This document shows positions 1 through 5,354 of a stretch of DNA of 5,354 bases, in pieces (the first letter of the stretch is position 1; the number at the start of each line of letters is the position of its first letter). The notes beneath the pieces were generated by a model that had not been told where the DNA came from, searched no databases, and worked only from the letters and a program-made list of their open reading frames with translations. The stretch comes from Desulfobacula sp. (GTDB lineage Bacteria > Desulfobacterota > Desulfobacteria > Desulfobacterales > Desulfobacteraceae). The translations under genes and the position numbers were made by a program. The stretch is from assembly GCA_027858355.1 (NCBI GenBank), contig JAQICW010000718.1, forward strand, positions 1 through 5,354, given 5' to 3'.

Positions 1-1404
1 TGTTTCCTTGGCCAGCTTGCGCCTTCTGTAATCAAGCAGTTCACCAACCTGGGTGCCGGCTCCGCTGGCGGTAAAGACGGATTCAGGGACATCCGTGGGG
101 CCCAGGAATGCGCCGGAGACAAAAATTCCAGGTCTATTGGTTTTGACTGGATTGGAAGAATCTGATTTATTGAATCCGTGTGAATTCAGATCACTTCCAA
201 ATTTTTCAGAAATTTCTTTGTATGCCTTGGGCGGATTCAATCCAACGGATAATACCACCATATCGAATTCTTCTCTTTTGACACCATCGCTGGCCGTTGC
301 ATATCTGACAACCACATTCTTGGTTTCAGGGATTTCTTTTTCAATGGAGGCATAGCTTCTGATAAATTCAACTCCGGGCAGTTGTTCTGCTCTTTGAAAG
401 TATCGCTCAAAATCCTTGCCAAAGGAGCGAATATCATTATGGAATATGGTACATTCAACATCTTCATAATGGTGCTTTGTCAAAATCACCTGTTTCTGGG
501 TATAGGTGCAGCACACGCCTGAGCAATAACTGTTATCCCCTTCGGTGACCCTTCTTGAGCCGACACATTGAATCCAGGCTATCTTTTTGGGATGCACCTT
601 GTCAGAAGTTCGCCGAATTTCTCCTTCGTAAGGACCTGTTGAGGATAAGAGCCGTTCATAATCCATACTGGTAAGGACATTTTCCATCTGTGGGTAACCA
701 TATTCCTCTTTCACTGAAGGATCAAACGGAGTAATGCCGGAAGATAAAATAATCGCGCCGATATTGATTTCTGTCTTCTTTGCCGTCTGTCTGAAATCTA
801 TGGCCCCTGTCTTACATACACCTGAACAGATATCACATTTTTTGTCTTTCAGTCTAAGGCAGCTGTCATCAATATATGAAACAAGAGGAATTGCCTGGGA
901 GAAGTATACATGAATCGCCTTATTATCTGATATTTCCTGGTTAAAGGGATCAGGATATTGAACCGGGCAGTATTGCACACAGGTTGTACATCCCGTGCAT
1001 TTTTCCTCTATAATATATCGGGGTCTCGTTTTAAGGGTTGCTGTAAAGTCACCTTGTTTGCCTTCTATAGATTCAACTTCAGTTAATGTCAGAATCTCTA
1101 TGTTTGGATGCCGGCCGACCTCGACCAGTTTAGGAGAGAGAATTCACATCGAGCAGTCATTGGTGGGAAAGGTCTTGTCAAGCTGGGCCATATGGCCGCC
1201 AATGCTCGGTTCTTTCTCAACCAGATAAACCTTGAAACCCGCCGTGGCAAGATCAAGAGTGGCTTGAATACCGCTGACCCCTCCGCCAACAACCATTACG
1301 TCTCCAAAATTTTTGTCTTCCAGCCGTTTAGAAATAAGACTGTCAGAAACAGGACTATCAGAAACTTGCTGAATTACTTCTTTTGGCAATACGTCATTTC
1401 CCAC
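1..1404 (-). CDS. bamE: HdrA-like FAD/Fe-S selenoprotein BamE (3' end outside the window)
   Basis: HdrA-like flavoprotein, the presumed site of flavin-based electron bifurcation in the Bam complex. The open frame covers 468 codons from GTG 1404 to the window edge, interrupted only by TGA at codon 87, read here as selenocysteine. Domains: Rossmann motif G40-x-G42-x2-G45 for [21 protein letters not shown] (69-86), then Sec87 and [14 protein letters not shown], the hallmark HdrA block; ferredoxin motif C136-x2-C139-x2-C142-x3-C146; second motif C182-x7-C190-x2-C193-x3-C197; and C280, C294, C298-C299, matching the extra FAD-proximal cluster of methanogen HdrA. The second FAD-binding stretch ([15 protein letters not shown]) lies near the edge. 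The N-terminal domain of about 130 residues found in methanogen HdrA is absent. The GTG start is fixed by AGGAG 8 nt upstream and an in-frame stop at 1417-1419. The gap to bamD is 15 nt. HdrA-like identity is very secure; the name bamE comes from context; Sec insertion is inferred. Confidence 0.93.
1111..1128 (-). promoter_or_regulatory. Candidate bacterial SECIS hairpin in bamE mRNA
   Basis: Reading the mRNA, the sequence CUGGUC-GAGGUC-GGCCGG forms six consecutive pairs (C-G, U-G, G-C, G-C, U-G, C-G) closing a six-base loop GAGGUC. The stem begins 16 nt after the UGA and the loop begins at +22, inside the 16-37 nt window known for bacterial SECIS elements. The loop starts with G and shares AGGUC with the E. 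coli fdhF SECIS loop, the part bound by SelB. The stem is short and two of its six pairs are G-U. The same bases also encode conserved residues (LVEVGR), so part of the match may come from protein constraint. Confidence 0.7.
1144..1146 (-). other. In-frame UGA predicted to encode selenocysteine (codon 87 of bamE)
   Basis: TGA in the bamE frame, preceded by codons for PTNDCSM and followed by [14 protein letters not shown]. In HdrA proteins this place is a conserved Cys, and in some methanogen and Desulfobacterota HdrA proteins it is a selenocysteine. With Sec the local motif becomes C84-S-M-U87, a redox-type CxxU pair. The frame remains open for 381 further codons with full family conservation on both sides of the TGA, which argues against a true stop or a pseudogene. 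The selA/B/C/D machinery cannot be seen in this window. Confidence 0.9.
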
Positions 1405-1412
1405 TTTCTCTT

Positions 1413-1417
1413 CTCCT
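1413..1417 (-). promoter_or_regulatory. Ribosome binding site deciding the GTG start of bamE
   Basis: AGGAG lies 8 nt before GTG at 1404, directly after the bamD stop codon (1420-1422). An in-frame TGA at 1417-1419 blocks any earlier start. The nearby ATG at 1395-1397 is in another frame, so GTG is the only well-placed start. Confidence 0.8.
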
Positions 1418-1419
1418 CA

Positions 1420-2574
1420 TCATAAAATCATATCACTGATAATTTCAGTGATGTCTTTAACCTCTAAGACATTTTCATACTCAAGGTTAAGGCGGCTTTC
1501 TTCAAAGTTGGTGATGCAGTATGGACAGGATGTTGCCAATACTTGCGCCCCTGTCTCCTCAGCCTGTCTCAGCCGGATATCGGAGAATCTTTCCTCCTGG
1601 GGTGTGTCCATCCAGATCCTGCCGCCGCCGCCGCCACAGCAAAGGCTGTTTTTGCGGGAATTTTCCATCTCAACCAGTTCCAAACCGGCTACCTTCTTTA
1701 AAAGGTCACGGGGTTCATCATATACATTATTATGCCGGCCCAGGTAACAGGGATCATGATAGGTCACTTTTTTAGGAAACTCCCCTTTGAGCTCAAGCCT
1801 TCCCTCATTGATCAGTTCCAATATATACTGGGACATATGAATAACCTCAAAATTTACCATAAATTCGGGATATTCATTTTTAAAGGTATGGTAGCAATGG
1901 GGAGAAGAAACAATAACTTTCTTTACGCCATTGTCGATAAACGTCTTTATGTTTTGTTTTGCCAGGTTTTTGAATACTTCCTCGCTGCCTGTCTTACTGA
2001 TGCTTTCGCCACAGCAACTTTCCTTATCACCCAGTATCCCAAATTCTACTCCTGCTTTTTTAAGGATATTGGCTGTGGCTGTGGCGACTTTTTTCATTCT
2101 TGGATCATAGGAAAGATAGCAGCCAACAAAATACAAGGCTTCCATCCCCTCTGTGTACGTTTTCACGGACAGATCTTTTGCCCAGTCAGCCCGCTTTTTC
2201 CGGTCTCCCTGCAAGGGGTTGCCTTCAGAGATGAGGCTTGATCGAGCCGTACGGGCAGATTTGACAGAAGCAGGAAAAACTTCATACTCTGTCGCCACCC
2301 TTCGCAGAGCAACGCTGATATCTATCTGCTTAACACCCCTTGGGCACTGCGCAGGACAAGCACCACAGGTTGTACAACGCCATATATCTTCGCCTTCTAT
2401 CTCGGTTAAACCAAAAGCAGCCTCCCGGATCAGCTTGCGCATGCTAAAGGGTCTAACCTTGTTCCACGGACAAACGGCATCGCACAGGCCGCATTGAACG
2501 CACATCTTAAAGATTTCTCCACCAGCCGCTTTTATCTCATCTATTACTTCTATGAAGGGGGCTATAGTTTCCAT
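1420..2574 (-). CDS. bamD: HdrD-like Fe-S protein with two CCG domains, BamD
   Basis: A 384-residue soluble protein resembling the HdrD/HdrBC part of heterodisulfide reductase, in the electron-supply module of class II benzoyl-CoA reductase. The N-terminus carries two ferredoxin motifs, C25-x2-C28-x2-C31-x3-C35-P and C67-x2-C70-x2-C73-x3-C77-P, for two [4Fe-4S] clusters. Two cysteine-rich CCG domains follow. The second is complete: C276, C312-C313-G, C350-P-Y-C353, the pattern that binds a non-cubane cluster in HdrB. The first has C152, C187-C188-G and C227, but Ser224 stands where the first Cys of the closing CxxC would be (S224-P-H-C227), so it may not hold the same cluster. No membrane segment or signal peptide is seen, unlike the membrane-bound HdrDE system. 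The ATG is preceded by AAGGA at 2583-2587, 8 nt upstream and inside the end of bamC, which suggests translational coupling. The same architecture occurs in glycolate and lactate oxidase Fe-S subunits; the operon context decides for BamD. Confidence 0.9.
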   Translation of the reverse strand: METIAPFIEVIDEIKAAGGEIFKMCVQCGLCDAVCPWNKVRPFSMRKLIREAAFGLTEIEGEDIWRCTTCGACPAQCPRGVKQIDISVALRRVATEYEVFPASVKSARTARSSLISEGNPLQGDRKKRADWAKDLSVKTYTEGMEALYFVGCYLSYDPRMKKVATATANILKKAGVEFGILGDKESCCGESISKTGSEEVFKNLAKQNIKTFIDNGVKKVIVSSPHCYHTFKNEYPEFMVNFEVIHMSQYILELINEGRLELKGEFPKKVTYHDPCYLGRHNNVYDEPRDLLKKVAGLELVEMENSRKNSLCCGGGGGRIWMDTPQEERFSDIRLRQAEETGAQVLATSCPYCITNFEESRLNLEYENVLEVKDITEIISDMIL

Positions 2575-2578
2575 TGCT

Positions 2579-3133
2579 TCAGTCCTTCTTAGACATTCGG
2601 GATAGGGTATCCATTATCGCCTGCAATCCATGTTTGTCTGCCAATGATTCCAAACCGATCTCAAGGTCTTCCTGCTCCACCTCTTCCTGATCTTCCGGGA
2701 CGTCCTCTTCCCTTTCTTCCAGAATCAATGCATCATGCATGCACCACTTTACACACAATGGCTCTTCTTCGCCTTCACACATATCGCATTTGAGAGGCAG
2801 ACCGGAATCAGGTTCTTTGAACTCGTCCCTGGATGGACAGGAAGCTCTGCAAAAGGCACACTCATCATATTCTTTCCCGTCAATCGTGTATTTGTCTCTG
2901 CCGGCACATTCGGCAACAGTATATTCTCCTGCATAAACAGGAACATATAGATCCCTTAAAGGTTCACGAATGATCCTGATACGGGATCTGGCAGGATTAT
3001 TGCTGCTGTACTTTGGTGTAGCGTGAAAGGCGGAGCAGATCATCTCACATGCCCTGCAACCATTGCATTTGTCAACATCAATTCTTATTGTTCTTATTGT
3101 TTTCTTTTTCTTATCAGTTGTATTAACAGTCAA
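2579..3133 (-). CDS. bamC: Benzoyl-CoA reductase ferredoxin-like electron-transfer subunit BamC
   Basis: A 184-residue iron-sulfur protein that passes electrons between the BamDEFGHI module and the tungsten subunit BamB, with which it forms the catalytic core. Twelve cysteines fit three [4Fe-4S] clusters: C23-x2-C26-x2-C29-x3-C33; C76 with C92-x2-C95-x3-C99; and C116-x2-C119-x7-C127-x3-C131. The last two groups resemble the cluster-binding subunits of the DMSO reductase/HycB type. Residues 139-158 are very acidic (13 of 20 are Asp or Glu), followed by a short helix-like tail ending in SKKD. The start is TTG. It is chosen because GGAGGG lies 8 nt upstream and because the first internal Met (residue 31) falls inside the first cluster motif, so a later start would destroy a cluster. 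The gene sits 17 nt after bamB and 4 nt before bamD. The identification rests on the cluster pattern plus the position directly behind bamB. Confidence 0.93.
   Translation of the reverse strand: MTVNTTDKKKKTIRTIRIDVDKCNGCRACEMICSAFHATPKYSSNNPARSRIRIIREPLRDLYVPVYAGEYTVAECAGRDKYTIDGKEYDECAFCRASCPSRDEFKEPDSGLPLKCDMCEGEEEPLCVKWCMHDALILEEREEDVPEDQEEVEQEDLEIGLESLADKHGLQAIMDTLSRMSKKD
2583..2587 (-). promoter_or_regulatory. Ribosome binding site of bamD inside the end of bamC
   Basis: AAGGA lies 8 nt before the bamD ATG (2572-2574) and within the last codons of bamC. The bamC stop (2579-2581) lies between this site and the start, an arrangement typical of translational coupling between subunits made in fixed ratio. 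Confidence 0.7.
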
Positions 3134-3141
3134 GGTTTATG

Positions 3142-3147
3142 CCCTCC
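3142..3147 (-). promoter_or_regulatory. Ribosome binding site deciding the TTG start of bamC
   Basis: GGAGGG, close to a perfect anti-Shine-Dalgarno match, lies 8 nt before TTG at 3131-3133, in the 17-nt gap after the bamB TAG stop. It supports the uncommon TTG start, since no ATG is available in frame before the first cluster motif. Confidence 0.8.
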
Positions 3148-3150
3148 ACT

Positions 3151-5157
3151 CTAATTGGTCTCTTGTTCGGCTGATGTCTTTTCACCAGATTCGTTTTCAC
3201 CCTCTGTCAGGATACCTTTTTTTATGAATTCATCTGCCACGTAATCCAGGCCCTGTTCATGTAAAGATTCTTTCGTCGGAATACCGTCATTATTCCATCC
3301 CTTGAATTTGTAATAGGTATCTAAGAGTTCTTTTTCAAGTTCAGGAAACCTTTTTTTCCAATGATCATCAGGCGGCCTTTCATCTTTTCTTCTCATGCCT
3401 CTTCTTATATTAATGGCGCGAACTAACGTTCGGTATCGCTTAGCTGCCTTAGACAGAGTGTCTTCATCCATATCAATCCCGGCTCCTGCTGAAATAAATT
3501 TCGGGTAATTGTGTATATGGTATGGGGGCTTTAAAGGAAAGGATGATAATCCGGCACACTGGCCAAGAGCGTCATCAATGTAGTGCATTCTCTCCTGCCA
3601 GTCCACAATATCACAACACATGTCAGCAGTGGGGTAGAAAGGCATTGACTTTTCACCCCGGGGTTCCCAGTCTATAAAATATTGCTTGAACTTTTCATCA
3701 GGAACATGGAACCAGTCTTCACAGAACTTTTCTCTGTGCTCTTTTTTGAGATACGGAGCCTGGGGGAACTGCCCTTCAATCTGGGTAATGTTCATCTTTT
3801 CACCCGTACAATACATGAGATAATAGATGGGATTCAGCATGGATAATTTGAGTGGCAGCTGCTCAATTTTCTTTATATTATTATGGGCATAGTTTTCTGC
3901 GCCGTTTCCAATCTTTTTGGCTGCCCAGTATGTCCCTTCAGCCAGCACATCGCCTATGCCTTCCCGGTTAACAATCATGTCAAGCAGGTAGTAGAATCTG
4001 CCTTCATTGTCTTCGGGCATATTGGGAAAATCATCTGGCGACAGGATTCCATCTTCAAGCAGTTCAAGGGCAAAGGCCATTACCTGGGGGGCGGAAAATC
4101 CGTCCAATCCATATTCTGTAGCTTTCTGGGCAATTCTTAAGCCAAAATCCAGGTCTGAAAAAGCGCCCATGGTATAGGTGAGCTTTGTAAAACATTTCAT
4201 CATATAGGTTGGCAGTCCCGGCATAGAGATTGTTGCCCCGCATGTCATGGGACAATTGTAGCAGGAGATCAGTCGGGTCCTTGCTTTGTCCAATGTTTCC
4301 ATCCAGTCTCTTGCAACATCATCGTTCCAAAAGTCTTTTCTGCGGGTACGGGAGTTTCCCCACATGAAATTTTCAGTGTGCCATTTTTCATCGTGGACTT
4401 TCATCTCCTGGGGAGATCCAAGGCCGGCTAATATTGGCATGACTCCCGGAATTGGATTTTCATTTCGAAATTGTATATATTCCATTACTTCGTTGCAAAG
4501 CTCCATGTATTCCAGCGGCTTTGCAACATTGATATCCTTTGTGCCGCGAACAACGATGGCCTTAACCCCTTTGTCTCCCATGACAGCCCCGATACCACCC
4601 CGGCTGGCACTGGATCTTCCCTGTTCAATGGATGCAAAAAAAACTCTGTTTTCACCGGCCTTGCCAATGGCAGCCACCTGGGCTTTGGGCTCCTTGAGCT
4701 CCTTTCGAATCGCTTCTGCAGTTTCAAGAGAACCTTTACCCTTTAAATGCGAGGCATCCCGGATTTCCACCTTGTCATTGTTTATCCATAAATAAACAAG
4801 ATCAGGCGACTTGCCGCGAAAGATCACTTTATCAAGTCCTGCATACTTTAATTCCGGTGCGAAAAATCCCCCCATCATGGAAAATGCCATTAACTGGGTC
4901 TGGGGTGATATAGTGGAAACAATGGTACGGTTACAACCGACGGCTGGTGTGCCGCACAAAAGACCTGCACTGAAAATTAACAGGTTCTCGGGAGAAAAGG
5001 CATCAACTTCAGGCGGAACCCTGTCCCACATTATCTTGGCGTTAGTGCCTAGACCCCCAAGATAAAGCTCGGTGTCTCTTGGGTCAGATGCTACCTTCTC
5101 AATGTTTCCCCGGGTTAGATCAACTTCTAAGTTAAACCCTGTCTCTGCATACCTCAT
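3151..5157 (-). CDS. bamB: Class II benzoyl-CoA reductase, tungsten active-site subunit BamB
   Basis: Cytoplasmic catalytic subunit of ATP-independent benzoyl-CoA reductase, which converts benzoyl-CoA to cyclohexa-1,5-diene-1-carbonyl-CoA, the central dearomatisation step of anaerobic aromatic degradation. The protein has 668 residues and the fold signature of the aldehyde:ferredoxin oxidoreductase (AOR) family. The SRGGIGAVMGDKG motif (about 184-196) is the tungstopterin-binding signature. C299-x2-C302-x3-C306 with C534 fits the AOR [4Fe-4S] ligands. E251, H255, H260 and C322 sit at the residue numbers I recall for the active site and tungsten ligand of Geobacter metallireducens BamB. As I remember that protein, similarity runs nearly end to end, which separates this from general AORs. 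The C-terminus appears about 15 residues longer, with an acidic, poorly conserved tail. The ATG is preceded by GAAGGGG (5164-5170), 6 nt upstream. It is the first gene of the operon; bamC follows after 17 nt. No signal peptide is seen. Such bacteria often carry more than one bamB copy, and which copy this is cannot be told. Confidence 0.96.
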   Translation of the reverse strand: MRYAETGFNLEVDLTRGNIEKVASDPRDTELYLGGLGTNAKIMWDRVPPEVDAFSPENLLIFSAGLLCGTPAVGCNRTIVSTISPQTQLMAFSMMGGFFAPELKYAGLDKVIFRGKSPDLVYLWINNDKVEIRDASHLKGKGSLETAEAIRKELKEPKAQVAAIGKAGENRVFFASIEQGRSSASRGGIGAVMGDKGVKAIVVRGTKDINVAKPLEYMELCNEVMEYIQFRNENPIPGVMPILAGLGSPQEMKVHDEKWHTENFMWGNSRTRRKDFWNDDVARDWMETLDKARTRLISCYNCPMTCGATISMPGLPTYMMKCFTKLTYTMGAFSDLDFGLRIAQKATEYGLDGFSAPQVMAFALELLEDGILSPDDFPNMPEDNEGRFYYLLDMIVNREGIGDVLAEGTYWAAKKIGNGAENYAHNNIKKIEQLPLKLSMLNPIYYLMYCTGEKMNITQIEGQFPQAPYLKKEHREKFCEDWFHVPDEKFKQYFIDWEPRGEKSMPFYPTADMCCDIVDWQERMHYIDDALGQCAGLSSFPLKPPYHIHNYPKFISAGAGIDMDEDTLSKAAKRYRTLVRAINIRRGMRRKDERPPDDHWKKRFPELEKELLDTYYKFKGWNNDGIPTKESLHEQGLDYVADEFIKKGILTEGENESGEKTSAEQETN

Positions 5158-5209
5158 TTTTTTCCCCTTCTATATTACCTAAACATGTGATATATTTTTT
5201 ACACTAAAA

Positions 5210-5237
5210 TCTATACCATAACTTCAGGGCTCATCAA
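5210..5237 (-). promoter_or_regulatory. Candidate sigma70 promoter P2 (proximal) for bamB
   Basis: TTGATG (5232-5237, 4 of 6) lies 16 nt before TATAGA (5210-5215, 4 of 6). The -10 carries the extended TGn element (TGG-TATAGA). Transcription would start near 5203, leaving a leader of about 45 nt. It is an alternative or addition to P1 and is supported by sequence alone. Confidence 0.35.
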
Positions 5238-5240
5238 ATT

Positions 5241-5252
5241 TTTAATATTAAA
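5241..5252. repeat. Perfect 12-bp palindrome, possible operator
   Basis: TTTAATATTAAA is its own reverse complement. It lies just upstream of the -35 of P2 and downstream of the P1 start. A dimeric regulator could bind here, activating P2 or blocking P1. Chance occurrence is quite possible in DNA this rich in A and T. Confidence 0.3.
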
Positions 5253-5290
5253 GCAAAAATCATTTATGCTGCCCGGCACAATGTGATTAT

Positions 5291-5319
5291 ATTTAAGCTA
5301 TAACATAACTACCTGTCAA
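5291..5319 (-). promoter_or_regulatory. Candidate sigma70 promoter P1 (distal) for bamB
   Basis: A perfect -35 hexamer TTGACA (5314-5319) is followed, after a 17-nt spacer, by TTAAAT (5291-5296), which matches 4 of 6 bases of TATAAT. Transcription would start near 5284 and give a leader of about 125 nt. In such AT-rich DNA a weak -10 is easy to find, so the perfect -35 carries most of the weight. Confidence 0.45.
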
Positions 5320-5354
5320 GAAAAAAACTATCTTTTTTATTTTCTAAAATACAC

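Larger units (their letters stand above)
5158..5354 (-). other. AT-rich non-coding region upstream of the bam operon
   Basis: No coding sequence was recognised in these 197 bases on either strand. They hold the bamB ribosome binding site (GAAGGGG, 5164-5170), two promoter-like arrangements, a 12-bp palindrome and two copies of ATGTGAT on the plus strand (5185-5191 and 5281-5287, 96 bp apart). Transcription and control signals for the operon most likely lie here. The gene upstream is outside the window. Confidence 0.7.

Noticed and set aside
1..1143. bamE as a pseudogene broken by a nonsense mutation
   Set aside because: No second stop or frameshift occurs in the 381 codons visible after the TGA, all cysteine motifs are intact, and the TGA sits at a known Cys/Sec position.
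1144..1404. Stand-alone 86-residue protein ending at TGA 1144-1146
   Set aside because: It is only the start of an HdrA fold, cut in the middle of a conserved block, and the same frame continues with matching family sequence. Selenocysteine readthrough explains it better.
1732..2241. 169-residue plus-strand open frame
   Set aside because: It lies wholly antisense to bamD, shows no recognisable domain and lacks a convincing ribosome binding site. It is a by-product of the coding strand.
4286..4795. 169-residue plus-strand open frame
   Set aside because: It is antisense to the conserved bamB core, with no recognisable protein features.
3151..5157. bamB as a general aldehyde:ferredoxin oxidoreductase
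   Set aside because: The active-site set (E251, H255, H260, C322), the near end-to-end likeness to BamB as I recall it, and the bamCDE neighbours point to benzoyl-CoA reductase.
5250..5280. Possible sigma54 (-24/-12) promoter around GGGCAGCATAAATG and TTTTTGC
   Set aside because: The GG and GC elements are not 10 nt apart in any alignment I tried.
5319..5345. A-run/T-run hairpin (A6-CTATC-T6) as a terminator
   Set aside because: The stem contains only A-T pairs and would be too weak for an intrinsic terminator. It looks like low-complexity AT-rich DNA.
1..5354. CRISPR array, tRNA or rRNA gene, insertion sequence
   Set aside because: No regularly spaced repeats, tRNA-like fold, rRNA signature, transposase or terminal inverted repeats were seen.

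Overview
The window carries the first four genes of a benzoyl-CoA reductase (class II, Bam) operon. All are on the minus strand, read from right to left: bamB (5157-3151), bamC (3133-2579), bamD (2574-1420) and bamE (1404 to the left edge, incomplete). This points to a strictly anaerobic bacterium that degrades aromatic compounds. The low-to-moderate GC, the selenocysteine use and the closeness of BamB to the Geobacter enzyme suggest a Desulfobacterota sulfate reducer of the Desulfobacula/Desulfococcus kind. The taxon is an inference, because no rRNA or other marker gene is present.

Layout: 5158-5354 is AT-rich non-coding DNA with two candidate sigma70-type promoters and a perfect 12-bp palindrome between them. 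The four genes then follow with gaps of 17, 4 and 15 bases, so they are almost certainly one transcript. Each gene has a good Shine-Dalgarno sequence, and the start codons are ATG, TTG, ATG and GTG. The operon continues past position 1, where bamF-I homologues would be expected.

How the genes work together: BamB is the tungstopterin subunit that reduces the benzoyl-CoA ring to cyclohexa-1,5-diene-1-carbonyl-CoA without ATP. BamC is the three-cluster ferredoxin that feeds it electrons. BamD (HdrD-like, CCG domains) and BamE (HdrA-like, FAD plus Fe-S) resemble parts of heterodisulfide reductase and belong to the proposed electron-bifurcating module that generates the very low-potential electron.

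Main finding: bamE contains an in-frame TGA (1144-1146). It lies at the position where HdrA proteins have a conserved Cys, and where some have selenocysteine. The frame stays open for 381 more codons of clear HdrA sequence to the window edge. A 6-bp stem with the loop GAGGUC starts 16 nt after the TGA, a good candidate bacterial SECIS element. The gene is therefore best read as a selenoprotein rather than as a short ORF or pseudogene. A conventional gene caller would break it into two pieces.
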